NCBI RefSeq assembly: GCF_000968015.1
Contig: NZ_LACH01000035.1
Location: forward strand, 22,026 to 86,025
Reading direction: 5' to 3'
DNA: 64,000 nt
Source of the DNA: Pseudomonas fluorescens
GTDB taxonomy: Bacteria > Pseudomonadota > Gammaproteobacteria > Pseudomonadales > Pseudomonadaceae
The position numbers and the translations under genes were made by a program. Shown here in pieces: positions 53,071-61,122 of the stretch; positions within the stretch are counted from its first letter, which is position 1, and each line of letters begins with the position of its first letter. Under the pieces are notes generated by a model that did no database searches, was not told the origin of the DNA, and was given only the letters and a program-made list of their open reading frames with translations.

Positions 53071-54149
53071 TGCAGCAAATGCGAGAGCCGTCCGCCTCGG
53101 AAAGCTACTTCTGGCCTAGTGTCTGGGCGCTTGTCTTGCACGTGCTGGTTTTTGGCATGCTGTTCGTCAGTTTCGCCTTCACGCCTGAACTGCCGCCGGC
53201 CAAGCCGATTGTCCAGGCGACTCTGTACCAACTGAAATCGAAAAGTCAGGCGACCACCCAGACCAATCAGAAGATTGCGGGTGAGGCGAAGAAATCCGCC
53301 GCGCGCCAGACCGAAGTCGAACAGATGGAACAGAAAAAGATCGAGCAGGAAGCGATCAAAGCCGCGGAACAAAAGAAGGAAGATGCGGCTCAAAAAGCCG
53401 AAGAATCCAAAAAGGCCGACGAGACGAAGAAAGCGGAAGAGGCAAAAAAGGCTGATGAAGCCAAGAAAGCCGATGAAGCGAAGAAGACCGCCGAAGCCAA
53501 AAAGGCCGAAGAGAAACAATTGGCTGATATAGCCAAGAAGAAGTCTGAAGAAGAAGCCAAGAAAGCAGCTGAAGAAGAGGCCAAGAAAGCGGCCGCTGAA
53601 GAAGCGAAGAAAAAGATCGTCGAAGACGCGAAGAAGAAAGCCGCGGAAGACGCCAAGAAGAAATCTGAAGCTGAAGACGCGAAGAAGAAAGTCGCCGAAG
53701 ACGCGAAGAAGAAAGCTGCTGCCGATGCTGCGAAGAAAAAATCGCAGGAAGCGGCACGTAAATCCGCCGAAGACAAAAAGGCTCAGGCCCTGGCAGATTT
53801 GCTTTCCGACACGCCGCAGCGTCAGCAGGCCTTGGCGGATGAGCAGGGTGACGAAGTCGCCGGTAGTTTCGATGATCTGATTCGTGCTCGTGCAGCGGAA
53901 GGCTGGGCTCGTCCACCTTCGGCCCGCAAAGGCATGACAGTCGTGTTGCAAATCGGCATGTTGCCGGACGGTACGGTGACTTCGGTCAGCGTGGCCAAGT
54001 CCAGTGGCGATGGTCCGTTCGACGCGTCGGCTGTTGCGGCGGTCAAGAATATTGGACGTTTGACAGAAATGCAGGGAATGAAGCCGAGCGATTTCGCTCC
54101 GTATCGTTCATTCAAGATGACATTCACACCTGAGGATCTAGCCTTGTGA
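53070..54149 (+). CDS. tolA: Tol-Pal bridging protein TolA
   Basis: Protein of 359 residues: N-terminal membrane helix about 15-38, a long Ala/Lys/Glu coiled coil at about 75-235 made of repeats such as KKAEEAKKADEAKK, and a C-terminal TolA-III-like domain (GWARPPSARKGMTVVLQIGMLPDGTV) that contacts TolB/Pal and is used by phages and pyocins. The low-complexity section is strand-biased and produces shadow frames opposite. Confidence 0.95.
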   Translation: MQQMREPSASESYFWPSVWALVLHVLVFGMLFVSFAFTPELPPAKPIVQATLYQLKSKSQATTQTNQKIAGEAKKSAARQTEVEQMEQKKIEQEAIKAAEQKKEDAAQKAEESKKADETKKAEEAKKADEAKKADEAKKTAEAKKAEEKQLADIAKKKSEEEAKKAAEEEAKKAAAEEAKKKIVEDAKKKAAEDAKKKSEAEDAKKKVAEDAKKKAAADAAKKKSQEAARKSAEDKKAQALADLLSDTPQRQQALADEQGDEVAGSFDDLIRARAAEGWARPPSARKGMTVVLQIGMLPDGTVTSVSVAKSSGDGPFDASAVAAVKNIGRLTEMQGMKPSDFAPYRSFKMTFTPEDLAL

Positions 54150-55447
54150 GAAACCTTCTTCGAGGAATGCTTGTCGTTATCTGCTGCATGGCAGGGATAG
54201 CGGCAGCCGATGAAAAAAACATTCTGGTCACCAGCGGCAGTGATCGGGCCACCCCGATCGCAGTCGTTCCGTTTGGCAACCAGGGCGGCAGCGTGCTGCC
54301 GGACGACATGGCCGAAATCATCGGTAACGACCTGCGCAACTCGGGTTACTACTCGCCGATTCCAAAACAGAACATGATCAGCCAGCCAAGCCAGGCCAGC
54401 GAAATCATCTTCCGTGACTTCAAGGCGCTGGGTGCCCAGTACGTCATGGTCGGCAGCATTGCTCCTGCGGGCGGTCGCCTGCAGGTCCAATACACACTGT
54501 TCAACGTCGCCACCGAGCAGCAAGTGCTGACCGGCAGCGTGTCGGGCAGCGTCGATCAACTGCGCGACATGTCGCACTACATCGCGGACCAGTCGTTCGA
54601 AAAACTCACCGGTATCAAAGGTGCGTTCTCGACTCGTCTGCTGTACGTGACTGCCGAGCGTTTCTCCGAGAAGAACACTCGCTACACGCTGCAACGTTCG
54701 GACTATGACGGTGCCCGTGCCGTGACCCTGCTGCAATCGCGCGAGCCGATCCTGTCGCCGCGTTTCGCACCGGACGGCAAGCGCATCGCTTATGTGTCGT
54801 TCGAGCAGAAGCGTCCGCGTATCTTCATGCAGAACATCGACACCGGTCGCCGTGAGCAGATCACCAACTTCGAAGGCCTGAATGGCGCGCCAGCCTGGTC
54901 GCCTGATGGCAATCGTCTGGCATTCGTACTGTCGAAAGACGGCAACCCGGACATCTACGTGATGAACCTGGGGTCGCGTCAGATCACTCGTGTCACCAAC
55001 GGTCCTGGCATCAACACCGAACCGTTCTGGGGTAAAGATGGTTCGACCATCTACTTCACCTCGGACCGTGGCGGCAAGCCGCAGATCTACAAAACCAGCG
55101 CAGGCGGTGGTGGTGCGGAGCGTGTGACCTTTATCGGTAACTACAACGCCAACCCTAAGCTTTCGGCTGATGAAAAGACCCTGGTGATGATCCATCGTCA
55201 GGAAGGTTTCACTAATTTCAAGGTGGCGGCCCAGGATTTGCAGCGCGGAAGTGTAAAAATCCTCACTGATAGCACTCTGGACGAGTCGCCTACTGTTGCG
55301 CCCAACGGCACCATGGTAATCTACGCCACCCGCCAGCAGGGCCGGGGAGTCTTGATGCTCGTGTCCATTAATGGACGCGTAAGGCTCCCGCTTCCTACCG
55401 CACAAGGCGAAGTCAGAGAACCTTCCTGGTCCCCTTACCTGAACTGA
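54146..55447 (+). CDS. tolB: Periplasmic beta-propeller protein TolB
   Basis: Protein of 433 residues, GTG start overlapping the tolA stop by four bases. Signal peptide about 1-21 (ends GIAAA). N-terminal domain about 25-160, then a six-bladed propeller with recurring SPRFAPDGKRIAYVS, APAWSPDGNRLAFVLS and NTEPFWGKDGSTIYFTSD. Cycles between Pal and TolA at the outer membrane. Confidence 0.97.
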   Translation: MRNLLRGMLVVICCMAGIAAADEKNILVTSGSDRATPIAVVPFGNQGGSVLPDDMAEIIGNDLRNSGYYSPIPKQNMISQPSQASEIIFRDFKALGAQYVMVGSIAPAGGRLQVQYTLFNVATEQQVLTGSVSGSVDQLRDMSHYIADQSFEKLTGIKGAFSTRLLYVTAERFSEKNTRYTLQRSDYDGARAVTLLQSREPILSPRFAPDGKRIAYVSFEQKRPRIFMQNIDTGRREQITNFEGLNGAPAWSPDGNRLAFVLSKDGNPDIYVMNLGSRQITRVTNGPGINTEPFWGKDGSTIYFTSDRGGKPQIYKTSAGGGGAERVTFIGNYNANPKLSADEKTLVMIHRQEGFTNFKVAAQDLQRGSVKILTDSTLDESPTVAPNGTMVIYATRQQGRGVLMLVSINGRVRLPLPTAQGEVREPSWSPYLN

Positions 55448-55499
55448 CGCGGCGCTACACGTTGTACTTAACACATTGGGGTTCATTAGGAGTTTCACG

Positions 55500-55997
55500 A
55501 TGGAAATGCTGAAGTTTGGTAAATTTGCTGCGCTGGCTCTGGCCATGGCTGTAGCTGTAGGTTGCTCGTCCAAAGGCGGCGACAATGCCGGTGAAGGCGC
55601 TGTCGATCCAAACGCTGGTTACGGCGCTAACACTGGTGCTGTTGACGGCTCCCTGAGCGAAGAAGCTGCTCTGCGCGCAATCACCACCTTCTACTTCGAA
55701 TACGACAGCTCGGACCTGAAGCCAGAAGCCATGCGCGCTCTGGACGTTCACGCCAAAGACCTGAAAGCAAACGGCGCTCGCGTTGTTCTGGAAGGCAACA
55801 CCGACGAACGTGGTACTCGTGAGTACAACATGGCACTGGGCGAGCGTCGTGCGAAAGCCGTTCAGCGTTACCTGGTACTGCAAGGTGTTTCCCCAGCTCA
55901 GCTGGAACTGGTTTCCTACGGCGAAGAGCGTCCAGTTGCTACCGGCAACGACGAGCAGTCCTGGGCTCAAAACCGTCGCGTCGAACTGCGTAAGTAA
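55500..55997 (+). CDS. pal: Peptidoglycan-associated lipoprotein Pal (OprL)
   Basis: Outer-membrane lipoprotein of 165 residues from MEMLKFGKFAALALAMAVAV; the lipobox ends VAVGC. An acidic linker leads to the OmpA-like domain with TFYFEYDSSDL and LEGNTDERGTREYNMALGERRA that binds peptidoglycan. AGGAG precedes the ATG. The name oprL is used in Pseudomonas. Confidence 0.97.
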   Translation: MEMLKFGKFAALALAMAVAVGCSSKGGDNAGEGAVDPNAGYGANTGAVDGSLSEEAALRAITTFYFEYDSSDLKPEAMRALDVHAKDLKANGARVVLEGNTDERGTREYNMALGERRAKAVQRYLVLQGVSPAQLELVSYGEERPVATGNDEQSWAQNRRVELRK

Positions 55998-56003
55998 TTC
56001 GTC

Positions 56004-56849
56004 ATGCGAACGTGCCGTCGTGCTGTAACTGTTCTGGCTCTCAGCCTCGCACCGCTTGCGGTGTGGGCTGCGGTTCCTGTGGTCGATAATGACTCCGGCT
56101 ATACCAATAGCGGGACTAATAATCCGCCTGCAGGTTACGGTACGAACGGCGCCTATGCCGGGGGAGGGGTTTCGGCCCCTGTCTCGGCACAGGGCGAGCT
56201 GTTCAACCAACTGCAATCAATGCAGGAGCAGATCTCGCGCCAACAAGGCATCATCGAAGTTCTGCAAAATGATGTAGCGCGCATGAAGCAAGAGAACCTG
56301 GAGCGATATCAGGATCTTGATCGGCGCATAGGAACCGGCGTTGCACCAGCCGCGACTCCTGATAATTCTTCCGCCGGTGGCAGTTTGAATGCCCCCGGTG
56401 CAGCAGCGGGCGCAGCCGCAGGAACGGCAGCCGCAGCCGCTCAAGCACCTGCCGCGGGTAGCGAACCGGCTGATCCCGCGAAGGAAAAACTGTATTACGA
56501 TGCAGCCTTCGACCTGATCAAAGCCAAGGATTTCGACAAGGCCAGCCAGGCTTTTGCCGCATTCCTGCGCAAGTACCCGAACAGTCAGTACGCGGGTAAT
56601 GCCCAGTACTGGTTGGGCGAAGTGAACCTGGCCAAAGGCGATCTGCAAGGTGCAGGTCAGGCTTTTGCCAAGGTTTCACAGCTGTACCCCAAGCATCCAA
56701 AAGTGCCTGATTCGCTGTACAAGCTGGCTGATGTAGAGCGCCGCCTCGGTCATCCCGACAAGGTCAAAGGCATTCTGCAACAGGTCGTGTCGCAATACCC
56801 GGGCACTTCTGCTGCTCAGCTGGCTCAGCGTGATCTGCAAAAAATGTAA
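56004..56849 (+). CDS. cpoB: Tol-Pal accessory protein CpoB (YbgF)
   Basis: Periplasmic protein of 281 residues, last of the tol-pal operon, starting six bases after pal. Signal peptide about 1-22; coiled-coil trimerisation helix about 65-110 (NQLQSMQEQISRQQGIIEVLQ); Ala/Gly-rich linker; and TPR repeats from about 160 (YYDAAFDLIKAKDFDKASQAF). Couples peptidoglycan synthesis to outer-membrane constriction in E. coli. Confidence 0.95.
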   Translation: MRTCRRAVTVLALSLAPLAVWAAVPVVDNDSGYTNSGTNNPPAGYGTNGAYAGGGVSAPVSAQGELFNQLQSMQEQISRQQGIIEVLQNDVARMKQENLERYQDLDRRIGTGVAPAATPDNSSAGGSLNAPGAAAGAAAGTAAAAAQAPAAGSEPADPAKEKLYYDAAFDLIKAKDFDKASQAFAAFLRKYPNSQYAGNAQYWLGEVNLAKGDLQGAGQAFAKVSQLYPKHPKVPDSLYKLADVERRLGHPDKVKGILQQVVSQYPGTSAAQLAQRDLQKM

Positions 56850-56871
56850 GGCTGCTTGACCTGTTTCGAAG

Positions 56872-56894
56872 AAACCCGCGCTTGTCGCGGGTTT
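56872..56894 (+). terminator. Terminator of the tol-pal operon
   Basis: Nine-pair stem AAACCCGCG / CGCGGGTTT with CTTGT loop and a further T run. Confidence 0.93.
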
Positions 56895-57014
56895 TTTCGT
56901 TAGAATTCACACCCTTTTTTGAAACACGCTTTTTGGGATCTGCGCGGTGGCGGGGTTCCTTGAAGTGCCTGACGGAGGCGGACAGCCTGTTTAGCTGTTA
57001 TGCCCGTGGCGACT

Positions 57015-57662
57015 ATGCAAGACACATTGAGAATCACCGAAGTTTTCTACTCGTTGCAGGGTGAAACGCGGACTGCCGGGCTGCCCACTGTTTTTGTGCG
57101 CCTGACCGGTTGTCCATTGCGTTGCCAGTACTGCGACAGCGCCTACGCGTTCACTGGCGGAACCATTCGCACGCTCGACGACATCCTCGAGCAAGTGGCT
57201 GGTTTTCGCCCGCGTTACGTCTGTGTCACCGGCGGCGAGCCGCTGGCACAACCCAATGCCATCCCATTGCTCAAGCAGTTGTGTGACGCCGGTTACGAAG
57301 TGTCACTGGAAACCAGTGGTGCGCTCGACATCTCGGCGGTAGATTCCCGGGTCAGTCGCGTTGTCGACCTGAAAACGCCGGGTTCGAAAGAAGCTCATCG
57401 CAACCGCTACGAGAACATCGAACTGCTCACGCCCAACGATCAGGTGAAGTTTGTCATCTGCTCGCGGGAAGACTATGACTGGGCTGTGTCCAAGCTGATC
57501 CAGTACGGTCTGGATCAGCGTGCCGGTGAAGTCCTGTTCTCGCCAAGTCATCATGACCTGAATGCTCGGGACCTGGCTGACTGGGTGGTGGCGGACAACC
57601 TGCCAGTGCGTCTGCAATTGCAGCTGCATAAATATCTTTGGAATGACGAGCCGGGGCGCTGA
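57015..57662 (+). CDS. queE: 7-carboxy-7-deazaguanine synthase
   Basis: Radical-SAM enzyme of queuosine synthesis, 215 residues. Cluster motif C-x3-C-x2-C is in TGCPLRCQYCDSAY, and the SAM-site glycines in CVTGGEPLAQ. I start at MQDTLRITEVFYSLQGE, which matches the family; an ATG five codons upstream is possible. queC follows after one base. No preQ1 riboswitch is apparent upstream. Confidence 0.93.
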   Translation: MQDTLRITEVFYSLQGETRTAGLPTVFVRLTGCPLRCQYCDSAYAFTGGTIRTLDDILEQVAGFRPRYVCVTGGEPLAQPNAIPLLKQLCDAGYEVSLETSGALDISAVDSRVSRVVDLKTPGSKEAHRNRYENIELLTPNDQVKFVICSREDYDWAVSKLIQYGLDQRAGEVLFSPSHHDLNARDLADWVVADNLPVRLQLQLHKYLWNDEPGR

Positions 57663-57663
57663 A

Positions 57664-58356
57664 ATGACTGAACAACTGAACACTACCGAAAAACGTGCAG
57701 TCATCTTGCTGTCCGGCGGCCTCGACTCCGCGACCGTTGTGGCCATGGCTCGCGCTGAAGGCTACAGCTGCTACACCATGAGCTTCGACTATGGTCAGCG
57801 GTCCCATGCCGAATTGCACGCCGCTGAACGTGTTGCGCGCGACCTGGGTGTAGTCGAGCACAAGGTGATCGGTCTGAACCTGAATGGCATCGGCGGCTCG
57901 GCACTGACCGATAGCAGCATCGATGTGCCGGAAGTGGCGGGGGAAGGTATTCCGGTGACTTACGTGCCTGCGCGCAACACCGTGTTTCTCTCCTTGGCAT
58001 TAGGATGGGCCGAAGTGCTGGGCGCGCGTGACATCTTTATTGGTGTGAACGCCGTGGATTACTCCGGATACCCAGATTGCCGTCCCGAGTTCATCGAGTC
58101 TTTCGAGCGCATGGCCAATCTGGCGACCAAGGCCGGCGTAGAAGGGAATGGTTTCCGCATTCAGGCGCCATTGCAGAACCTGAGCAAGGCGCAGATCGTC
58201 CAGGCTGGCGTGAAGCTGGGTGTTGATTACGGGCTGACTGTTTCCTGCTATCAGGCCGACGATAAAGGCCGCGCATGCGGTAAGTGCGACAGCTGCCGCC
58301 TGCGTGCAGAAGGCTTTGCGGCAGCCGGAATCAGCGACCCAACACCTTATTTTTGA
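57664..58356 (+). CDS. queC: 7-cyano-7-deazaguanine synthase
   Basis: ATP-dependent ligase of 230 residues that converts 7-carboxy-7-deazaguanine to preQ0. PP-loop SGGLDSATVV at about 17-26; VPARNTVFLSLALGWAE; GVNAVDYSGYPDCRPEF; and the zinc Cys set in SCYQADDKGRACGKCDSCRLR. Operon with queE. Confidence 0.96.
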   Translation: MTEQLNTTEKRAVILLSGGLDSATVVAMARAEGYSCYTMSFDYGQRSHAELHAAERVARDLGVVEHKVIGLNLNGIGGSALTDSSIDVPEVAGEGIPVTYVPARNTVFLSLALGWAEVLGARDIFIGVNAVDYSGYPDCRPEFIESFERMANLATKAGVEGNGFRIQAPLQNLSKAQIVQAGVKLGVDYGLTVSCYQADDKGRACGKCDSCRLRAEGFAAAGISDPTPYF

Positions 58357-58374
58357 TTTATTTCAAATTAGGTG

Positions 58375-58402
58375 TTGAATAGTCCTTAAAAATCAGTATT
58401 AT
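58375..58402 (+). promoter_or_regulatory. tRNA-Lys promoter
   Basis: TTGAAT, 16-base spacer, TATTAT, ending 17 bp before the tRNA 5' end; a GCGCC discriminator-like stretch follows. An inverted repeat CAACACCT (58340-58347) / AGGTGTTG (58370-58377), overlapping the -35, may end queC transcripts. Confidence 0.65.
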
Positions 58403-58419
58403 ACGCGCCACCACACAGC

Positions 58420-58495
58420 GGGTCGTTAGCTCAGTTGGTAGAGCAGTTGGCTTTTAACCAATTGGTCGTAGGTTCGAATCCCACACGACCCACCA
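58420..58495 (+). tRNA. tRNA-Lys (anticodon TTT)
   Basis: 76 nt with encoded CCA. Acceptor stem GGGTCGT / ACGACCC, D arm TAGCTCAGTTGGTAGAGC, anticodon loop CTTTTAA (anticodon TTT), T arm GGTTCGAATCC. In P. aeruginosa the tRNA-Lys gene after queC (PA0976.1) is an integration site of the PAPI/pKLC102 element family; here nadA follows with no island. Confidence 0.98.
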
Positions 58496-58766
58496 TTTTT
58501 GTAGCAGTTTTAAAAGTCTGGAAGGCCCACGCAAGTGAGGATTTCCGGATTTTTTTTTGCCCGCGATTTGAGCTCGCCCAGTTCCGGGCTGCAACCCGTG
58601 ACGCAGGTCAGAATCATCTTTTGCATCCACGGGATATTCTGTAGCCTTGCGCAGCTCCAACGTTGTCCGTGCCTGACGATACTCACTCTCCCGGCGGTAC
58701 CCTGAAGGGGCCGGAGCCGGGTGTATACTCGACTTTCGCGCGAAAGCGCCTGCAGGTCTTGCGAAC
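58496..58766. promoter_or_regulatory. tRNA-Lys to nadA gap
   Basis: About 270 bp with no gene and no integrase remnant. A T run (58549-58558) after GGATTTCCGG could end the tRNA transcript. TATACT at 58722-58727 is a possible nadA -10, about 40 bp before its start. Confidence 0.4.
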
Positions 58767-59825
58767 ATGACGCAGATTTCCGAACGCCTTCTGGTTCAAG
58801 CCCACCTCGACGCCAAGCAGCCCAAGCCGCTGACTGCCGAGGAGGAGGCCTATTACCGTGCCGCCATCGCTGCCGAGCTCAAGGCTCAGGACGCGGTGCT
58901 GGTTGCTCACTTCTATTGCGATCCGGTTATTCAGGCCCTGGCCGAAGAAACCGGCGGTTGCGTCTCCGACTCGCTGGAGATGGCCCGCTTCGGCAATGCT
59001 CACCCGGCCAAGACCGTGGTGGTCGCCGGTGTGAAGTTCATGGGCGAGACCGCCAAAATCCTCAACCCTGAAAAACGCATCCTGATGCCAACCCTGGAAG
59101 CGACCTGCTCGCTGGACCTGGGTTGCCCGGTGGACGAGTTCTCGGCGTTCTGCGATCAGCACCCGGAACGTACCGTGGTGGTGTATGCCAACACGTCGGC
59201 GGCGGTCAAAGCCCGGGCGGACTGGGTGGTGACGTCAAGTTGCGCACTGGAGATCGTCGAAAGCCTGATGGATAACGGCGAAACCATCATTTGGGGCCCG
59301 GATAAACATTTGGGCACTTACATCCAGCGTCAGACCGGCGCGGACATGCTGCTGTGGGACGGTGCCTGCATCGTTCACGAAGAGTTCAAGTCCAAGCAGC
59401 TCGAAGACATGAAGGCGCTGTACCCGGACGCAGCGATTCTGGTGCACCCGGAGTCGCCGACGGCGGTGATCGAGTTGGCGGATGCCGTTGGCTCCACCAG
59501 TCAGTTGATTGCGGCAGCGCAGAGCCTGCCGAACAAGACCTTTATCGTCGCCACTGATCGCGGCATCTTCTACAAGATGCAGCAGCTGTGCCCGGACAAG
59601 GTCTTCATCGAAGCGCCAACGGCCGGTAACGGCGCAGCGTGCCGCAGTTGCGCACATTGCCCGTGGATGGCGATGAATACCCTTGAGCGCACGCTCAAGA
59701 GCTTGAAGGAAGGGACTAACGAGATCTTTGTCGATCCCGCACTGATTCCACAAGCGATTCGGCCGCTCAAGCGCATGCTCGACTTCACACAGGCAGCGCG
59801 GATGAAATTGGCCGGCAACGCTTAA
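58767..59825 (+). CDS. nadA: Quinolinate synthase A
   Basis: 4Fe-4S enzyme of NAD biosynthesis, 352 residues, condensing iminoaspartate with dihydroxyacetone phosphate. Cluster Cys are seen in ATCSLDLGCPVDEF, VTSSCALEIVE and the C-terminal CRSCAHCPWMAMN, the C-x2-C-x2-C form of the E. coli class. HFYCDPVIQALAEETGGCVSDSLEMARFG is the substrate region. Monocistronic; ends at a REP hairpin. Confidence 0.97.
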   Translation: MTQISERLLVQAHLDAKQPKPLTAEEEAYYRAAIAAELKAQDAVLVAHFYCDPVIQALAEETGGCVSDSLEMARFGNAHPAKTVVVAGVKFMGETAKILNPEKRILMPTLEATCSLDLGCPVDEFSAFCDQHPERTVVVYANTSAAVKARADWVVTSSCALEIVESLMDNGETIIWGPDKHLGTYIQRQTGADMLLWDGACIVHEEFKSKQLEDMKALYPDAAILVHPESPTAVIELADAVGSTSQLIAAAQSLPNKTFIVATDRGIFYKMQQLCPDKVFIEAPTAGNGAACRSCAHCPWMAMNTLERTLKSLKEGTNEIFVDPALIPQAIRPLKRMLDFTQAARMKLAGNA

Positions 59826-59835
59826 GGGCAAGATC

Positions 59836-59911
59836 AAAAGATCGCAGCCTTCGGCAGCTCCTACAGGTGTACATCGAACCGTGTAGGAGCTGCCGAAGGC
59901 TGCGATCTTTT
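59836..59911. repeat. REP inverted pair, GATCGCAGCC family, also terminator
   Basis: Perfect 30-bp arms beginning AAAAGATCGCAGCCTTCGGC and ending CTCCTACA, 16 bases apart, followed by a T run. Lies between the converging nadA and RDD genes and can end both. Confidence 0.92.
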
Positions 59912-59921
59912 TTTGTGGACG

Positions 59922-60410
59922 CTACTTTTGTTTCTTTGGAATCCGCACGAGCTGGGTATTGGAGTAGATGTCATGCCAGCTGCGTTTCTGTTTGTCGAAC
60001 AGCGACCAGAAGAAACCCAGTCCGACGCACAGCAAGGACGCGATCGACACCGCAAAGCGCAGCAACGCCTGCCACAGGCTGATGGCTGAACCGTCGGCGT
60101 TTTGCACGCGGATGCACCAGACCTGCATCCCCAGGGTCTGGCCTGACCAGGTCCAGAACTTGGCGAAGAAACCGAACAGCACAAACAGCAGCACCGTCGA
60201 CAGCAATGGATCGCCGTCCAGCGCGCCGGCTTCGGTCAAGGCGCGCATCTTGTCTTCGCCGATGATCGCCATCTGAATCATCTTGTAAATGCCGCTGGTG
60301 ACGATCAGCAGGGCGGTACACAACAAGAAGTCATAGAACATCGCTGCCAGGCGACGGCCCAGGGTGGCGGCGGGAAAGTCGCCCTGGGGTTTGAGCAGGT
60401 GTTTCGACAT
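59922..60410 (-). CDS. RDD family membrane protein
   Basis: Protein of 162 residues from MSKHLLKPQGDFPAATLGRR. RDD signature: Arg/Asp in LGRRLAAMFYDFLLCTALL and the later GQTLGMQVWCIRVQNADG and SLFDKQKRSWHDIYSNTQLV. Three or so helices. Different from the longer RDD protein at 18 kb. Downstream of a cold-shock gene but separated by a terminator. Confidence 0.85.
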   Translation of the reverse strand: MSKHLLKPQGDFPAATLGRRLAAMFYDFLLCTALLIVTSGIYKMIQMAIIGEDKMRALTEAGALDGDPLLSTVLLFVLFGFFAKFWTWSGQTLGMQVWCIRVQNADGSAISLWQALLRFAVSIASLLCVGLGFFWSLFDKQKRSWHDIYSNTQLVRIPKKQK

Positions 60411-60460
60411 GGCAGCCTCTGGACGGAAAAAAGAAGCCATTTTACGGATTTACGCGCACA

Positions 60461-60494
60461 AAAAAGCCCCTGATGTCAGCATCAGGGGCTTTTT
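60461..60494 (-). terminator. Terminator of the cspA-type gene
   Basis: Perfect fifteen-pair stem AAAAAGCCCCTGATG / CATCAGGGGCTTTTT with TCAG loop. Confidence 0.95.
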
Positions 60495-60506
60495 CGTTAC
60501 AGAAGA

Positions 60507-60719
60507 TCAGGCTTCTGCTTGTACTTCGTCAGCCTGCATGCCTTTCTGGCCTTGCACAGCAACGAAAGTCACTTTCTGGCCTTCTTTCAGGCTCTTGAAG
60601 CCGTTGCCCTGAATAGCGCGGAAATGCACGAACAGATCCGGACCGCTTTCTGGAGTGATAAAACCAAAACCTTTCTCGTCGTTAAACCACTTGACGGTAC
60701 CGCTCTGACGTTGGGACAT
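60507..60719 (-). CDS. CspA-type cold-shock protein
   Basis: Single cold-shock domain protein of 70 residues: SGTVKWFNDEKGFGFITPE (RNP1) and DLFVHFRAIQ (RNP2). It acts as an RNA chaperone. The upstream gap is about 400 bp, leaving room for the long structured leader usual in csp genes. Several paralogues are normal in pseudomonads, so no specific csp letter is given. Confidence 0.93.
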   Translation of the reverse strand: MSQRQSGTVKWFNDEKGFGFITPESGPDLFVHFRAIQGNGFKSLKEGQKVTFVAVQGQKGMQADEVQAEA

Positions 60720-61122
60720 TTCTTATTTCCTTTGACGCAAAAATTAATGACAGCCTCCTTCTTGTGAAAGAGTACTGGGGCTGGTTGCAGGAGAGTAAGA
60801 AGACGTCGAACGGGATGTAGCTAACTTGTAGGCTACTGCCCAGGTCACGATTCCAAGCGACCCATGCAAACACAGTGAACAAACTCTACGCCAACTACGG
60901 GAGAAAAAACAAGCCCTGTGGAGGGCCCGGATTTGCTTGCGTCGGGGCGTTTATGCCGTAACTAGTGTTGGCTTATGCAAGCGCCGTGTTCAATTGTTTT
61001 CGATCGTTATAAGCAAAGTTCATAAACGAAGCTTACAGCTAAAGTGATGCACTGTTTTATGGCGGTTGCGTTACACATTAGTGCGCTGTTAACGCAACCG
61101 CGTTACTTATAGAAACAGTCAA
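60720..61122. promoter_or_regulatory. Leader/promoter region of the cold-shock gene and 3' region of gcvT
   Basis: About 400 bp without a gene. The right end contains a perfect 12-bp inverted repeat (next entry). The rest is AT-rich near the cold-shock gene and may be its untranslated leader. Confidence 0.45.
61062..61101. repeat. 12-bp inverted repeat after gcvT
   Basis: GCGGTTGCGTTA and its perfect inverse TAACGCAACCGC, 16 bases apart, 21 bp beyond the gcvT stop. No T tract follows on the gcvT strand, so it could be a weak terminator, mRNA-end stabiliser or binding site. Confidence 0.6.

Noticed and set aside
53275..53776. Repeat-rich frames on both strands inside tolA
   Set aside because: They are shadows of the Ala/Lys/Glu coiled coil of TolA.
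56900..57014. Possible preQ1 riboswitch before queE
   Set aside because: No short H-type pseudoknot with an A-rich tail could be drawn by eye.
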